A stretch of 6,406 nucleotides of DNA from Acetobacteraceae bacterium (GTDB taxonomy: Bacteria > Pseudomonadota > Alphaproteobacteria > Acetobacterales > Acetobacteraceae). The translations under genes were made by a program, and so were the position numbers. This document shows positions 1-5,370 of this stretch, in pieces. The notes under the pieces are model-generated. The model saw only the letters and a program-made list of their open reading frames with translations, was not told where the DNA came from and ran no database searches. Where the stretch lies: contig CANJXD010000345.1 in assembly GCA_947478535.1 (NCBI GenBank), forward strand, positions 1-6,406, in the 5' to 3' direction. Numbering within the stretch: position 1 is the stretch's first letter; the number at the start of each line of letters is the position of its first letter.

Positions 1-147
1 GCCCTCGGGCGTGCCGAGGATGGCGCGGATGCTGCCGGGATCGAGGGTGCCGGGATCGAGGGAGCCGGCATCGAACAGGGCTTCGATACCGGCCATGTCG
101 GCGGGATGGCGCATCGGCACCCGATGCACCCTGGCTATGCGCGTCAT
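1..147 (-). CDS. Cyanuric acid amidohydrolase / barbiturase family protein (N-terminal fragment)
   Basis: Partial gene: only the first 49 codons are inside the window, and it runs off the left edge. The translation begins MTRIARVHRVPMRHPADMAG and ends IRAILGTPEG. This follows the N-terminus of the AtzD/TrzD/barbiturase family as I know it: a V-P-M strand, a P-x-D-x-x-G turn, a helix, then the I-x-A-(V/I)-(M/L)-G-K-T-E-G motif. Family members open cyanuric acid (or barbituric acid) rings by hydrolysis in the cytoplasm, using a three-domain fold with three Ser-Lys pairs. Two things are odd here. The motif reads G-T-P-E-G, so the usual Lys is Thr. There is also a five-residue tandem insertion (LDPGT/LDPGS) just before it. 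The ATG lies 7 bases after the ATPase stop, with no clear Shine-Dalgarno, so translation is probably coupled. Family assignment is supported by motif spacing and by the downstream partner of this pathway in the same operon. The substrate cannot be fixed from this fragment. Confidence 0.78.
   Translation of the reverse strand, partial: MTRIARVHRVPMRHPADMAGIEALFDAGSLDPGTLDPGSIRAILGTPEG
34..63. repeat. 15-base tandem duplication inside the ring-opening hydrolase gene
   Basis: Two adjacent copies of gccgggatcgaggg(t/a) lie at 34-48 and 49-63, matching at 14 of 15 bases, followed by a further partial gccgg. In the minus-strand gene this is in frame and doubles the five residues LDPG(T/S). Removing one copy restores the spacing between the helix and the GKTEG-like motif seen in AtzD as I recall it, so one copy looks like an insertion. 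Confidence 0.85.
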
Positions 148-154
148 GATGGGG

Positions 155-928
155 TCAGGCGGCCTTCTTGCCGTGGTGGCTGTGCAGCCTGGCGCCAAGG
201 TCGCGCCGCACCGCGTTGAATTCAGGGGAGGACACGTCGCGCGGGCGCGGCAGGTCGATCAGGTGTTCGCTGGCGATGCGGCCGGGGCCGGGTTCCATCA
301 CCACCACCCGATCGGCGAGGAAGATGGCTTCCTCGATCGAGTGGGTGACGAACAACACCGTCAGTCCCGCGCGCTGCCAGAGATCCAGCAATTCATCCTG
401 CAACCGCTCCCGCGTCATCGCATCCAGCGCGCCGAAGGGCTCATCCATCAGCACCACTTCCGCGTCATTCGCCAGCACGCGGGCGATGGCGACGCGCTGC
501 TTCATGCCGCCGGACAGTTGGTGCGGATGCGCGTCGGCAAAGCGCGTCAGGCCGATGAGGTTGACGAAGCGCTCCACCGTTTCCGTCACCTCGGAGGAAG
601 GGCGGCCACGGGATTTCGGGCCGAAGCCGATATTCTCCCGCACCGTCAGCCAGGGGAACAGGCCGTAATCCTGGAACACCATGCCACGATCCGGCGCGGG
701 GCCGATGATCGGCTTGTCCCACATCAGGGCCTGGCCGCTGCTCGGTTCCTCGAAGCCGGCGACGATCCGCAGCAGCGTCGATTTGCCGCAACCGGAAGCA
801 CCGATCAGGCAGACGAATTCGCCCTTGCGGACCGTGAGGTTCGCATCGCGCAGCGCCTCGATGCGGGCGTCGTTCAGGATGTAGGTCTTGCCGACACCCT
901 TGATGTCGAGGATGGGGATTTCAGCCAC
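155..928 (-). CDS. ABC transporter ATP-binding protein, NitT/TauT (nitrate/sulfonate/taurine-type) family
   Basis: A 257-residue cytoplasmic ATPase that powers the importer formed with the permease and binding protein upstream. All ATPase motifs are intact: Walker A GASGCGKST at residues 43-51, Q-loop Gln86 in GMVFQDYGLFPW, signature LSGGMKQR at 138-145, Walker B VVLMDEP ending at 164, D-loop GALD at 166-169 and switch His196. The stretch after the Q-loop (FPWLTVRENIGFG) and the overall length are typical of the SsuB/TauB/NrtD group. The start is a GTG at 928 that overlaps the end of the permease gene by 8 bases. A GGAG lies about 11 bases upstream, so coupled translation is likely. The nearby ATG at 935 is out of frame. 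The C-terminus is basic and His-rich (HSHHGKKAA). The family is clear; the transported substrate is not determined by this subunit. Confidence 0.95.
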   Translation of the reverse strand: MAEIPILDIKGVGKTYILNDARIEALRDANLTVRKGEFVCLIGASGCGKSTLLRIVAGFEEPSSGQALMWDKPIIGPAPDRGMVFQDYGLFPWLTVRENIGFGPKSRGRPSSEVTETVERFVNLIGLTRFADAHPHQLSGGMKQRVAIARVLANDAEVVLMDEPFGALDAMTRERLQDELLDLWQRAGLTVLFVTHSIEEAIFLADRVVVMEPGPGRIASEHLIDLPRPRDVSSPEFNAVRRDLGARLHSHHGKKAA

Positions 929-1769
929 GGTGCATGGGGCTCCAGCGCAGGGCGCGGTTCATCAGCATGACCACGACGCGGTCGCTGACGAAGCCGGCGA
1001 TGCCGATGACGATCATCCCGCAGATCACGAGTTCCGTGCGGCTCAGCGTGCGGCCATCCATGATGACGGCGCCGAGGCCCTGGGGCACGCCGGTCATCTC
1101 GCCGATCACGATGACGAACCAGGCGAGGCCGAGGCCGAGGCGGAGCCCGGTGAAGATGGAGGGCAGCGCGGCCGGCAGCACCACCTTGAAGAACTGCGCA
1201 TTGCCGCGGCAGCCGAGCATGGCGGCGGCCTCGAACAGGCGCGGCTCCACATTCTTCACGCCGAAGACGGTGTTGAGCAGGATGGGATAGAAGGCGCCGA
1301 GGAAGACGAGGAAGAAGGCCGATTTCGCGCCCAGTCCGAACAGGATCATCGACAGCGGCAGCCAAGCCGTGACCGGGATCGGCCGCATCAGTTGCAGAAA
1401 CGGGTCGAGCAACTGGCGGATCAGCGGCACGCGGCCGATCAGCAGGCCGAGCGGCACGGCGACCATGGCGGCAAGGATGAAGCCGCCATAGACGCGGCTG
1501 GCACTCGCCATCAGGTGCAGGTGGAGCGTCGCCGAGAAGGCATCGTCCCAGATGCCGCCCCAGGCGAAATCCACCATGTATTCCGCGACATCGGCGGGGG
1601 ACGGGATGAGCCGCGTCATCCCCGCCTTCACCGCGAGGTGCCAGCCGAGCAGCAGCAGCAGCGGCACCACGAAGGAAAGCGCGATGGGTCCGAGGCGCGC
1701 TGCGATCCGGCGTGCCTGGCTTCTGGCAGGCGCCGCCATGGGCGCTGCCGTGATGGTGGCCTCGGACAT
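921..1769 (-). CDS. ABC transporter permease, NitT/TauT family (BPD_transp_1 type)
   Basis: A 282-residue inner-membrane permease. Hydrophobic segments lie at about 27-48, 94-113, 134-147, 150-172, 208-228 and 245-268, giving the usual six-helix core. The cytoplasmic EAA loop that docks on the ATPase is at about 180-210 (EAAAMLGC, then a G nine residues later and LPAALPSIFTGL). The preceding P-I-P-x-x-A-W-L-P and the terminal region are typical of SsuC/TauC-like permeases. I chose the ATG at 1769 (MSEATITAAP) rather than an upstream in-frame ATG at 1907, because the extra 47 residues would overlap the binding-protein gene and are Arg/Ser-rich shadow sequence. An AAGGGG ribosome site also sits 9 bases before 1769, overlapping the stop of the preceding gene. 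Only 13 bases separate it from that gene, and its end overlaps the ATPase start, so the three form one importer unit. Confidence 0.94.
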   Translation of the reverse strand: MSEATITAAPMAAPARSQARRIAARLGPIALSFVVPLLLLLGWHLAVKAGMTRLIPSPADVAEYMVDFAWGGIWDDAFSATLHLHLMASASRVYGGFILAAMVAVPLGLLIGRVPLIRQLLDPFLQLMRPIPVTAWLPLSMILFGLGAKSAFFLVFLGAFYPILLNTVFGVKNVEPRLFEAAAMLGCRGNAQFFKVVLPAALPSIFTGLRLGLGLAWFVIVIGEMTGVPQGLGAVIMDGRTLSRTELVICGMIVIGIAGFVSDRVVVMLMNRALRWSPMHRG

Positions 1770-1778
1770 CGCGCTGCG

Positions 1779-1784
1779 CCCCTT
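1779..1784 (-). promoter_or_regulatory. Ribosome binding site of the permease gene
   Basis: AAGGGG on the minus strand, 9 bases before the ATG at 1769. It overlaps the TAA stop of the binding-protein gene. This decides the start in favour of MSEATITAAP over the longer open frame. Confidence 0.7.
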
Positions 1785-2736
1785 ACGCCGTCGCGATCTC
1801 GTTGGAGAAGCGCGGGTTGAGGAAGGTGTTGAAGTTCGGCAGCTGCCGGATCTGGCGCATCTCCAGCATCTGCTGGGCATAGGCGCGGGCCTGGCCGAGC
1901 ACGGTGTCATCCAGCTTCCAGGTGTATTCGACGTTGCTCGCGCCGAGCGCCTGGTCCACCGCGCCGCGCGGGGCGCCGAGGATGCGGACGGTGGCGTCCG
2001 CGACCTCCCGCGGGTTCGCCATCATGAACTCGCTGGCGCGGCGATGGATGCCGAGCATGGTGCGAACCAGCGCCGGGTCCTGCGCGATCTGCTGCTCGCT
2101 GGTGGCGAAGATCATGTTCAGCCCGCCCATCGCCGTGGCGTAGGGGTATTCCACGAGCTGGCCGACACCGGTCGAGATGGACAGGCCCGGGCCCGGCTCG
2201 GCGCCGACATAGGCATCAATATCGCCGCGGGAGAGCATGGCGTGCATCTCGCCGAAGGGCACGCGTACGGCGGTGACATCGCGCACCGTCATGCCGGATT
2301 GGCGCAGGCGTTCGAGGATGAAGACCTCCTGCGTCGAGCCCGGCCAGATGCCGATGCGCTTGCCGCGGAGATCGGCGATGGAGCGCACCGGGCCGCCGGC
2401 CTTGGAGACAACGCCCATGCCCTTGTTGCAGAAGGCGCCGACGACGACGACAGGCTCCCCCGCCGCACCGCCGAGCAGGGCGGCGGCAATGCCGAAGCCG
2501 CCGAAATTCACGGAGTTCGTGACGACGGCGTTCTTGCCATCGGTCGGGCTGTCGAAGGTGGTGATCTCGATCTTCAGGTTGGCGGGGGCGAAGCGCTCGT
2601 AGAAATGCGGCGTCATCGAATGGATGAGGCGAAGCGAGCCCATCTTCACCGTCCGCTGCGCCTGGGCATTGGCGATGTGGGGCGCGGCGATCGGTGCAAG
2701 GGCTGCGGTGGCGAGGAGGTGGCGGCGGCGGAGCAT
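1783..2736 (-). CDS. ABC transporter substrate-binding protein, NitT/TauT type, Tat-like signal
   Basis: A 317-residue periplasmic binding protein. The N-terminus MLRRRHLLATAALAPIAAPH followed by IANAQA is an export signal with an RRRHLL twin-arginine motif; cleavage is likely around residues 24-26. The mature protein has the SsuA/TauA/NMT1-like pattern: a first strand VKMGSLRL, then SIADLRGKRIGIWPGSTQ at about 119-136 (the domain-crossing phosphate/anion-loop region of this family), and a second-lobe motif RGDIDAYVGAEPGPG at about 170-184. The family includes binders of sulfonates, nitrate and N-heterocycles such as the thiamine pyrimidine precursor. Sitting between an allophanate hydrolase and an AtzD-family gene, it may bind a cyanuric-acid-like or pyrimidine-like ring; that is inference from context. 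The start is supported by a strong AGGGAAGG site 8 bases upstream, and 24 bases separate it from the preceding gene. Confidence 0.92.
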   Translation of the reverse strand: MLRRRHLLATAALAPIAAPHIANAQAQRTVKMGSLRLIHSMTPHFYERFAPANLKIEITTFDSPTDGKNAVVTNSVNFGGFGIAAALLGGAAGEPVVVVGAFCNKGMGVVSKAGGPVRSIADLRGKRIGIWPGSTQEVFILERLRQSGMTVRDVTAVRVPFGEMHAMLSRGDIDAYVGAEPGPGLSISTGVGQLVEYPYATAMGGLNMIFATSEQQIAQDPALVRTMLGIHRRASEFMMANPREVADATVRILGAPRGAVDQALGASNVEYTWKLDDTVLGQARAYAQQMLEMRQIRQLPNFNTFLNPRFSNEIATA

Positions 2737-2744
2737 GGTTCGGA

Positions 2745-2752
2745 CCTTCCCT
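2745..2752 (-). promoter_or_regulatory. Ribosome binding site of the NitT/TauT binding-protein gene
   Basis: AGGGAAGG on the minus strand, 8 bases before the ATG at 2736. It is the strongest ribosome site in the operon, consistent with the higher amounts usually needed for a periplasmic binding protein. Confidence 0.75.
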
Positions 2753-2760
2753 GTTGGGTT

Positions 2761-3156
2761 TCAGACGGCGGCGAGGCTGGCGATGAAGGCGCGCCAGCCC
2801 CCGAAGGCGGAGATGTCGGTCGCGCCGGTGAGGCCCTCGGGTTCCACGAGGAAACCCTTGGGGGCGGAGCCATCGGCCAGGCGCAGCGTGCCGATGCAGA
2901 GCGGCGCCGGGATGCCGGCGACGAAGCGGCCGAAGCCGTCCTCCGGCAGCGCCCAGACTTCCGTGGCGATGGCGGTGCCGAGGCCCGGCGCCATGCGCAG
3001 CAGGCCGGGGCGGCGCGGCGGGCCGCCGGCCAGCGCGTAGAGGCGATAGAGCGGCTCCGTCGGGACGGCGCGGCGGAACTCGGCGCCTTCGCGCAGCAAT
3101 TCCGGGTTCAGCGCCATGCCGGAAAGATGCGCGCCGACGACGGTGATCTCGATCAT
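2761..3156 (-). CDS. Stand-alone allophanate hydrolase C-terminal domain protein
   Basis: A 131-residue protein with no signal peptide or membrane segment. It matches the C-terminal domain normally fused to allophanate hydrolase. It opens with the strand and loop ITVVGAHLSGMALNPEL (3-20), then has YRLYALAGGPPRRPGLLR (37-54), EVWALP (66-71), and IPAPLCIGTLRLADG (82-96). The end is GFLVEPEGLTGATDISAFGG plus WRAFIAS, a hallmark of the family's C-terminus. In fused enzymes this domain has a gamma-glutamylcyclotransferase-like fold. It has been linked to assembly and, in the Kluyveromyces lactis enzyme, to decarboxylation of the N-carboxycarbamate product. Its ATG overlaps the stop of the amidase gene (ATGA), so the two are probably made together and associate. 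The domain identity is recognised from motifs. Whether it is catalytic here is unknown. Confidence 0.85.
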   Translation of the reverse strand: MIEITVVGAHLSGMALNPELLREGAEFRRAVPTEPLYRLYALAGGPPRRPGLLRMAPGLGTAIATEVWALPEDGFGRFVAGIPAPLCIGTLRLADGSAPKGFLVEPEGLTGATDISAFGGWRAFIASLAAV

Positions 3157-4475
3157 GGCGCGAAGGCTTTCGTCAGGGCGGCACCGGTGGCGGCGAGCGC
3201 GGCATCGCTGCCGCGCGGGCCGATCAGCGTGACGCCGAAGGGCAGACCATCCGGCCGGCGCGGCGCCGGCACGGCGATGGCGGCGAGGTCGAGCAGGTTG
3301 ACGAAGTTCGTGTAGGTGCCGAGGCGGGCATTGGGGCCGATCGGGTCCGCCTCCAGCTCCGCCAGCGTCGGGAAATTCGGCGCAGTCGGAACCAGCAGGG
3401 CGTCGATGCCGGCCCAGGCGGGCAGCGTGGCATGGCGCAGGGCAGCCAGACGATGGATCGCGCGAAAGGCATCCGTTGCAGTGAAGCGGCCAGCGCCGGC
3501 CAGGATGCGGCGGGTGACGGGGTGCATCGCCTCGGGCGGGACGGCATCGCCGAAGGCCGCGTCCCGCTCCGCGACGAAGGCACCCTCGTAGAGCAGGCGG
3601 GCGACATCGAGAAACGGCGAAAAATCGATCTCCGTCAGCGTCACGCCGGACAGGCGGGCCAGGGCGGCGTCCCAGGCGACGCGCTGGTCCGGACCATCGA
3701 GGTGGAGGTCGGCCGGGCGGGGAATGCCGAGGCGGGTGAGCGGCGCGCCGGGGGTGCCGAGGGTGATCGGGCGGGACCAGGGGTCGGCCGCATCCGCGCC
3801 GGCGATGACGGCGAAGCCCGCCCAGGCATCGGCGACGCTGGTGGCGAAGATGGAAATGCAGTCGAGGCTCGGGCAGGCCGGCACCACACCGCGGGAGGAC
3901 ACGGCGCCGACGCTAGGCTTGAGGCCGACGAGACCGTTCAGCGCCGCCGGCACGCGGCCGGACCCGGCGGTATCCGTCCCCAGCGCCAGCATCGCGAGCC
4001 CCTGCGCGACGGCGACGGCGGAGCCGGAGGAGGACCCGCCCGGCACGCGATCCGGCGCGCAGGCGTTGCGCGGGATGGGGTGGGGGGTGCGGACGCCGAC
4101 CAGGCCGGTGGCGAACTGGTCGAGATTGGTCTTGCCCGTGATGATCGCCCCCGCCGCAACCAGGCGCGCGACGGCCGTGGCGCTTTCACCGGGCACACGG
4201 GCATAGGCCGGGCAGGCCGCCGTGGTCGGCATGCCCGCGACATCAATGTTGTCCTTCACCGCCACCGGCACGCCCCATAGCGGATAGGCGACGGGATCGA
4301 AGGGCGGCAGGCCGGCCGCGACGGCGGCGAGGTCCGCGCGATGGAGGTAAATGCCGGGATCGGCAATCGCGGCGTGGCGCGCTGCCAGGCCCGCCATCAC
4401 GGCGGCGGGGGTCAGGCCATCGGCATAGGCGCGGTGCAGCGCGGGGATGCCAGGGGGAAGCGTCTCGGGTGCCAT
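3153..4475 (-). CDS. atzF: Allophanate hydrolase, amidase domain only (AtzF-like)
   Basis: A 440-residue cytoplasmic amidase-signature enzyme expected to hydrolyse allophanate to ammonia and carbon dioxide, the last step of cyanuric acid/biuret or urea-carboxylase pathways. The Ser-cisSer-Lys triad is complete: Lys74 in GVPVAVKDNIDV, Ser148 in PGGSSSGSA and Ser172 in GTDTAGSGRVPA. Features that point to allophanate hydrolase rather than a general amidase or biuret hydrolase are LLYEGAFVAER (Tyr296 and Arg304, spaced as the substrate-binding pair of known enzymes) and LGTYTNFVNLLDLAAIAVPA at 385-404. Fused family members are about 600 residues; here the chain stops after the amidase domain and the missing domain is the next gene. 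No Shine-Dalgarno stands before the ATG at 4475, and no better in-frame start is evident. Biuret hydrolase (AtzE-like) is the main alternative but would not explain the adjacent C-terminal domain gene. Confidence 0.88.
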   Translation of the reverse strand: MAPETLPPGIPALHRAYADGLTPAAVMAGLAARHAAIADPGIYLHRADLAAVAAGLPPFDPVAYPLWGVPVAVKDNIDVAGMPTTAACPAYARVPGESATAVARLVAAGAIITGKTNLDQFATGLVGVRTPHPIPRNACAPDRVPGGSSSGSAVAVAQGLAMLALGTDTAGSGRVPAALNGLVGLKPSVGAVSSRGVVPACPSLDCISIFATSVADAWAGFAVIAGADAADPWSRPITLGTPGAPLTRLGIPRPADLHLDGPDQRVAWDAALARLSGVTLTEIDFSPFLDVARLLYEGAFVAERDAAFGDAVPPEAMHPVTRRILAGAGRFTATDAFRAIHRLAALRHATLPAWAGIDALLVPTAPNFPTLAELEADPIGPNARLGTYTNFVNLLDLAAIAVPAPRRPDGLPFGVTLIGPRGSDAALAATGAALTKAFAP

Positions 4476-4595
4476 CGCGCTGGCATCAGCAAACGGCGTG
4501 CCGCGATGGCGAGAAAGCTATTTCAATGCCCTAGCGACAATCGGCCATCACCCATGTATGCAAGAGGCTGGAAATCAGGCCAGTTCGCCTAAGAT
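4476..4595 (-). promoter_or_regulatory. Leader between the regulator and the operon; candidate promoter/operator region
   Basis: This 120-base gap is less GC-rich than the genes around it and is the only sizeable gap before the six-gene run. On the minus strand it holds TTGCATACAT at 4563-4554, an imperfect palindrome that resembles the TTGTATACAA-type sites bound by some FCD-subfamily GntR regulators. I could not pick a convincing -35/-10 pair, and there is no hairpin followed by a T-run, so no terminator is called between the regulator and the operon. The regulator may read through, or the operon may have its own promoter here. Confidence 0.4.
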
Positions 4596-5288
4596 TCAGG
4601 CAGCAGTCGGGCGGCGCATCGACCCCGCCATGGCGATCCAGGTCTGCTCCGTCACCCCGATATGCGCCCTGAGCGCCGCGGCCGCCCCCGGCGCATCGCC
4701 GCGCTGGATCGCGGTGACGATGGCCGCGTGCTCCTCATGCGACCGGCGCATCCGGTCCGGCGCTTCGAGCTGGGCGGCGCGGAAGGGGGCCAGGCGCCGG
4801 CGCGTCGCGGTGGCGATTTCGGTGAGGTAGCCATTATGCGCCCCGGCATAGAGCAGGTGGTGGAAGGCGACGTTGGCGGCGCGATAGGCCTCGACATCCC
4901 CCGCCCGCACCATCGCCGCCATGCGGGTGATCTGGGCTTCGAGCCCACGCCGTTCCGCCGGATTCATGCAAGCGGCGCAGCGAGCGGCGGCCATGGCTTC
5001 CAGCTCCGCCATCACCACGAACATGTCGGCCAGCGCCGCGGCATCGGGGATGGCGACGACGGCGCCGCGCCGGGGCTCAGCCTGCACCAGGCCGGTGGCG
5101 GCCAGTTGCCGAAGGGCTTCGCGAACCGGCGTGCGGCTGACCGCGAAGTGCCCGGCCAGCGCCACTTCCTCCAGCGCCGTGCCCGGCTTCAGGCGGCCCG
5201 CGACGATGTCATCGGCCAGCCGCCCGGCAATGGCTTCGGCGCGCGTCGGGCGCGGCTTCGGGGCCGAGGTGCGGGGAAGCGATGCCAT
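4596..5288 (-). CDS. GntR-family transcriptional regulator, FCD (FadR-type) subfamily
   Basis: A 230-residue DNA-binding regulator. The winged helix-turn-helix occupies about residues 16-80, with LADDIVAGRLKPGTALEEVA leading into the recognition helix SRTPVREALRQL (51-62) and the wing EPRRGAVVAI. The FCD ligand domain covers about 85-215. Its likely metal or ligand residues are His143 in AFHHLLYAGAHN, His187 in HEEHAAIVTAI and His209 in ALRAHI; Asn139 replaces the more frequent Asp of the D-x-x-F-H motif. FCD regulators usually sense small carboxylates, which would fit a carboxybiuret/allophanate-type intermediate, but the effector is inference. The open frame extends upstream to 5690, but that part antisenses the divergent gene and lacks the family pattern. 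I therefore chose ATG 5288, although no clear ribosome site precedes it. It probably controls the downstream catabolic operon, and perhaps the divergent gene. Confidence 0.92.
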   Translation of the reverse strand: MASLPRTSAPKPRPTRAEAIAGRLADDIVAGRLKPGTALEEVALAGHFAVSRTPVREALRQLAATGLVQAEPRRGAVVAIPDAAALADMFVVMAELEAMAAARCAACMNPAERRGLEAQITRMAAMVRAGDVEAYRAANVAFHHLLYAGAHNGYLTEIATATRRRLAPFRAAQLEAPDRMRRSHEEHAAIVTAIQRGDAPGAAAALRAHIGVTEQTWIAMAGSMRRPTAA

Positions 5289-5370
5289 GGCGCTTTTGTG
5301 GCCCGGCAAGGCGTGGCGCGTCCAGCGTCTTGCCGGATAGACTTTCGCCAACAGGCAAAGGGGGAACGCC
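5289..5370. promoter_or_regulatory. Divergent intergenic region with repeated GGCAA/TTGCC half-sites
   Basis: This 82-base gap separates the minus-strand regulator from the plus-strand binding protein, so it should hold both promoters. It contains an exact 8-base inverted repeat, ccggcaag at 5303-5310 and cttgccgg at 5329-5336. A third half-site, ggcaaa, lies at 5354-5359. The three alternate in orientation with centres about 24-25 bases apart. An operator for the neighbouring GntR protein is a reasonable guess. No clear -35/-10 pair was found on either strand. Confidence 0.45.
5357..5366 (+). promoter_or_regulatory. Ribosome binding site of the divergent binding-protein gene
   Basis: AAAGGGGGAA ends 4 bases before the ATG at 5371, with the AGGGG core about 7 bases from it. 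It fixes this start and partly overlaps the third GGCAA half-site, so a bound repressor could block translation-region access. Confidence 0.75.

Noticed and set aside
11..970. 319-codon open frame on the plus strand
   Set aside because: It is antisense to the ATPase, which carries every expected motif. The translated product has no recognisable domain.
1115..1145. Repeated gaggcc/gaggcg units
   Set aside because: They encode the alternating Leu/Gly/Arg of a permease membrane segment (LRLGLGLAW) and reflect codon bias, not a functional repeat.
1648..1665. Run of gcagcagcagcagc
   Set aside because: It encodes consecutive Leu residues in the first membrane helix of the permease; a simple codon repeat.
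1770..1910. N-terminal extension of the permease by 47 codons
   Set aside because: It would overlap the end of the binding-protein gene and is Arg/Ser-rich; a good ribosome site precedes ATG 1769 instead.
1552..3315. 587-codon open frame on the plus strand
   Set aside because: It lies antisense to the permease, binding-protein and allophanate C-domain genes, all of which have clear family motifs. Its translation is rich in Ala, Arg, Gly, His and Glu with no recognisable domain, as expected for an antisense shadow in GC-rich DNA.
3432..4280. 282-codon open frame on the plus strand
   Set aside because: It is antisense to the allophanate hydrolase amidase domain and consists of low-complexity Gly/Arg/Ala/Asp sequence.
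4568..4583. Short hairpin ctgg...ccag after the regulator gene as a terminator
   Set aside because: The stem is only four base pairs and there is no T-run on the minus strand after it.
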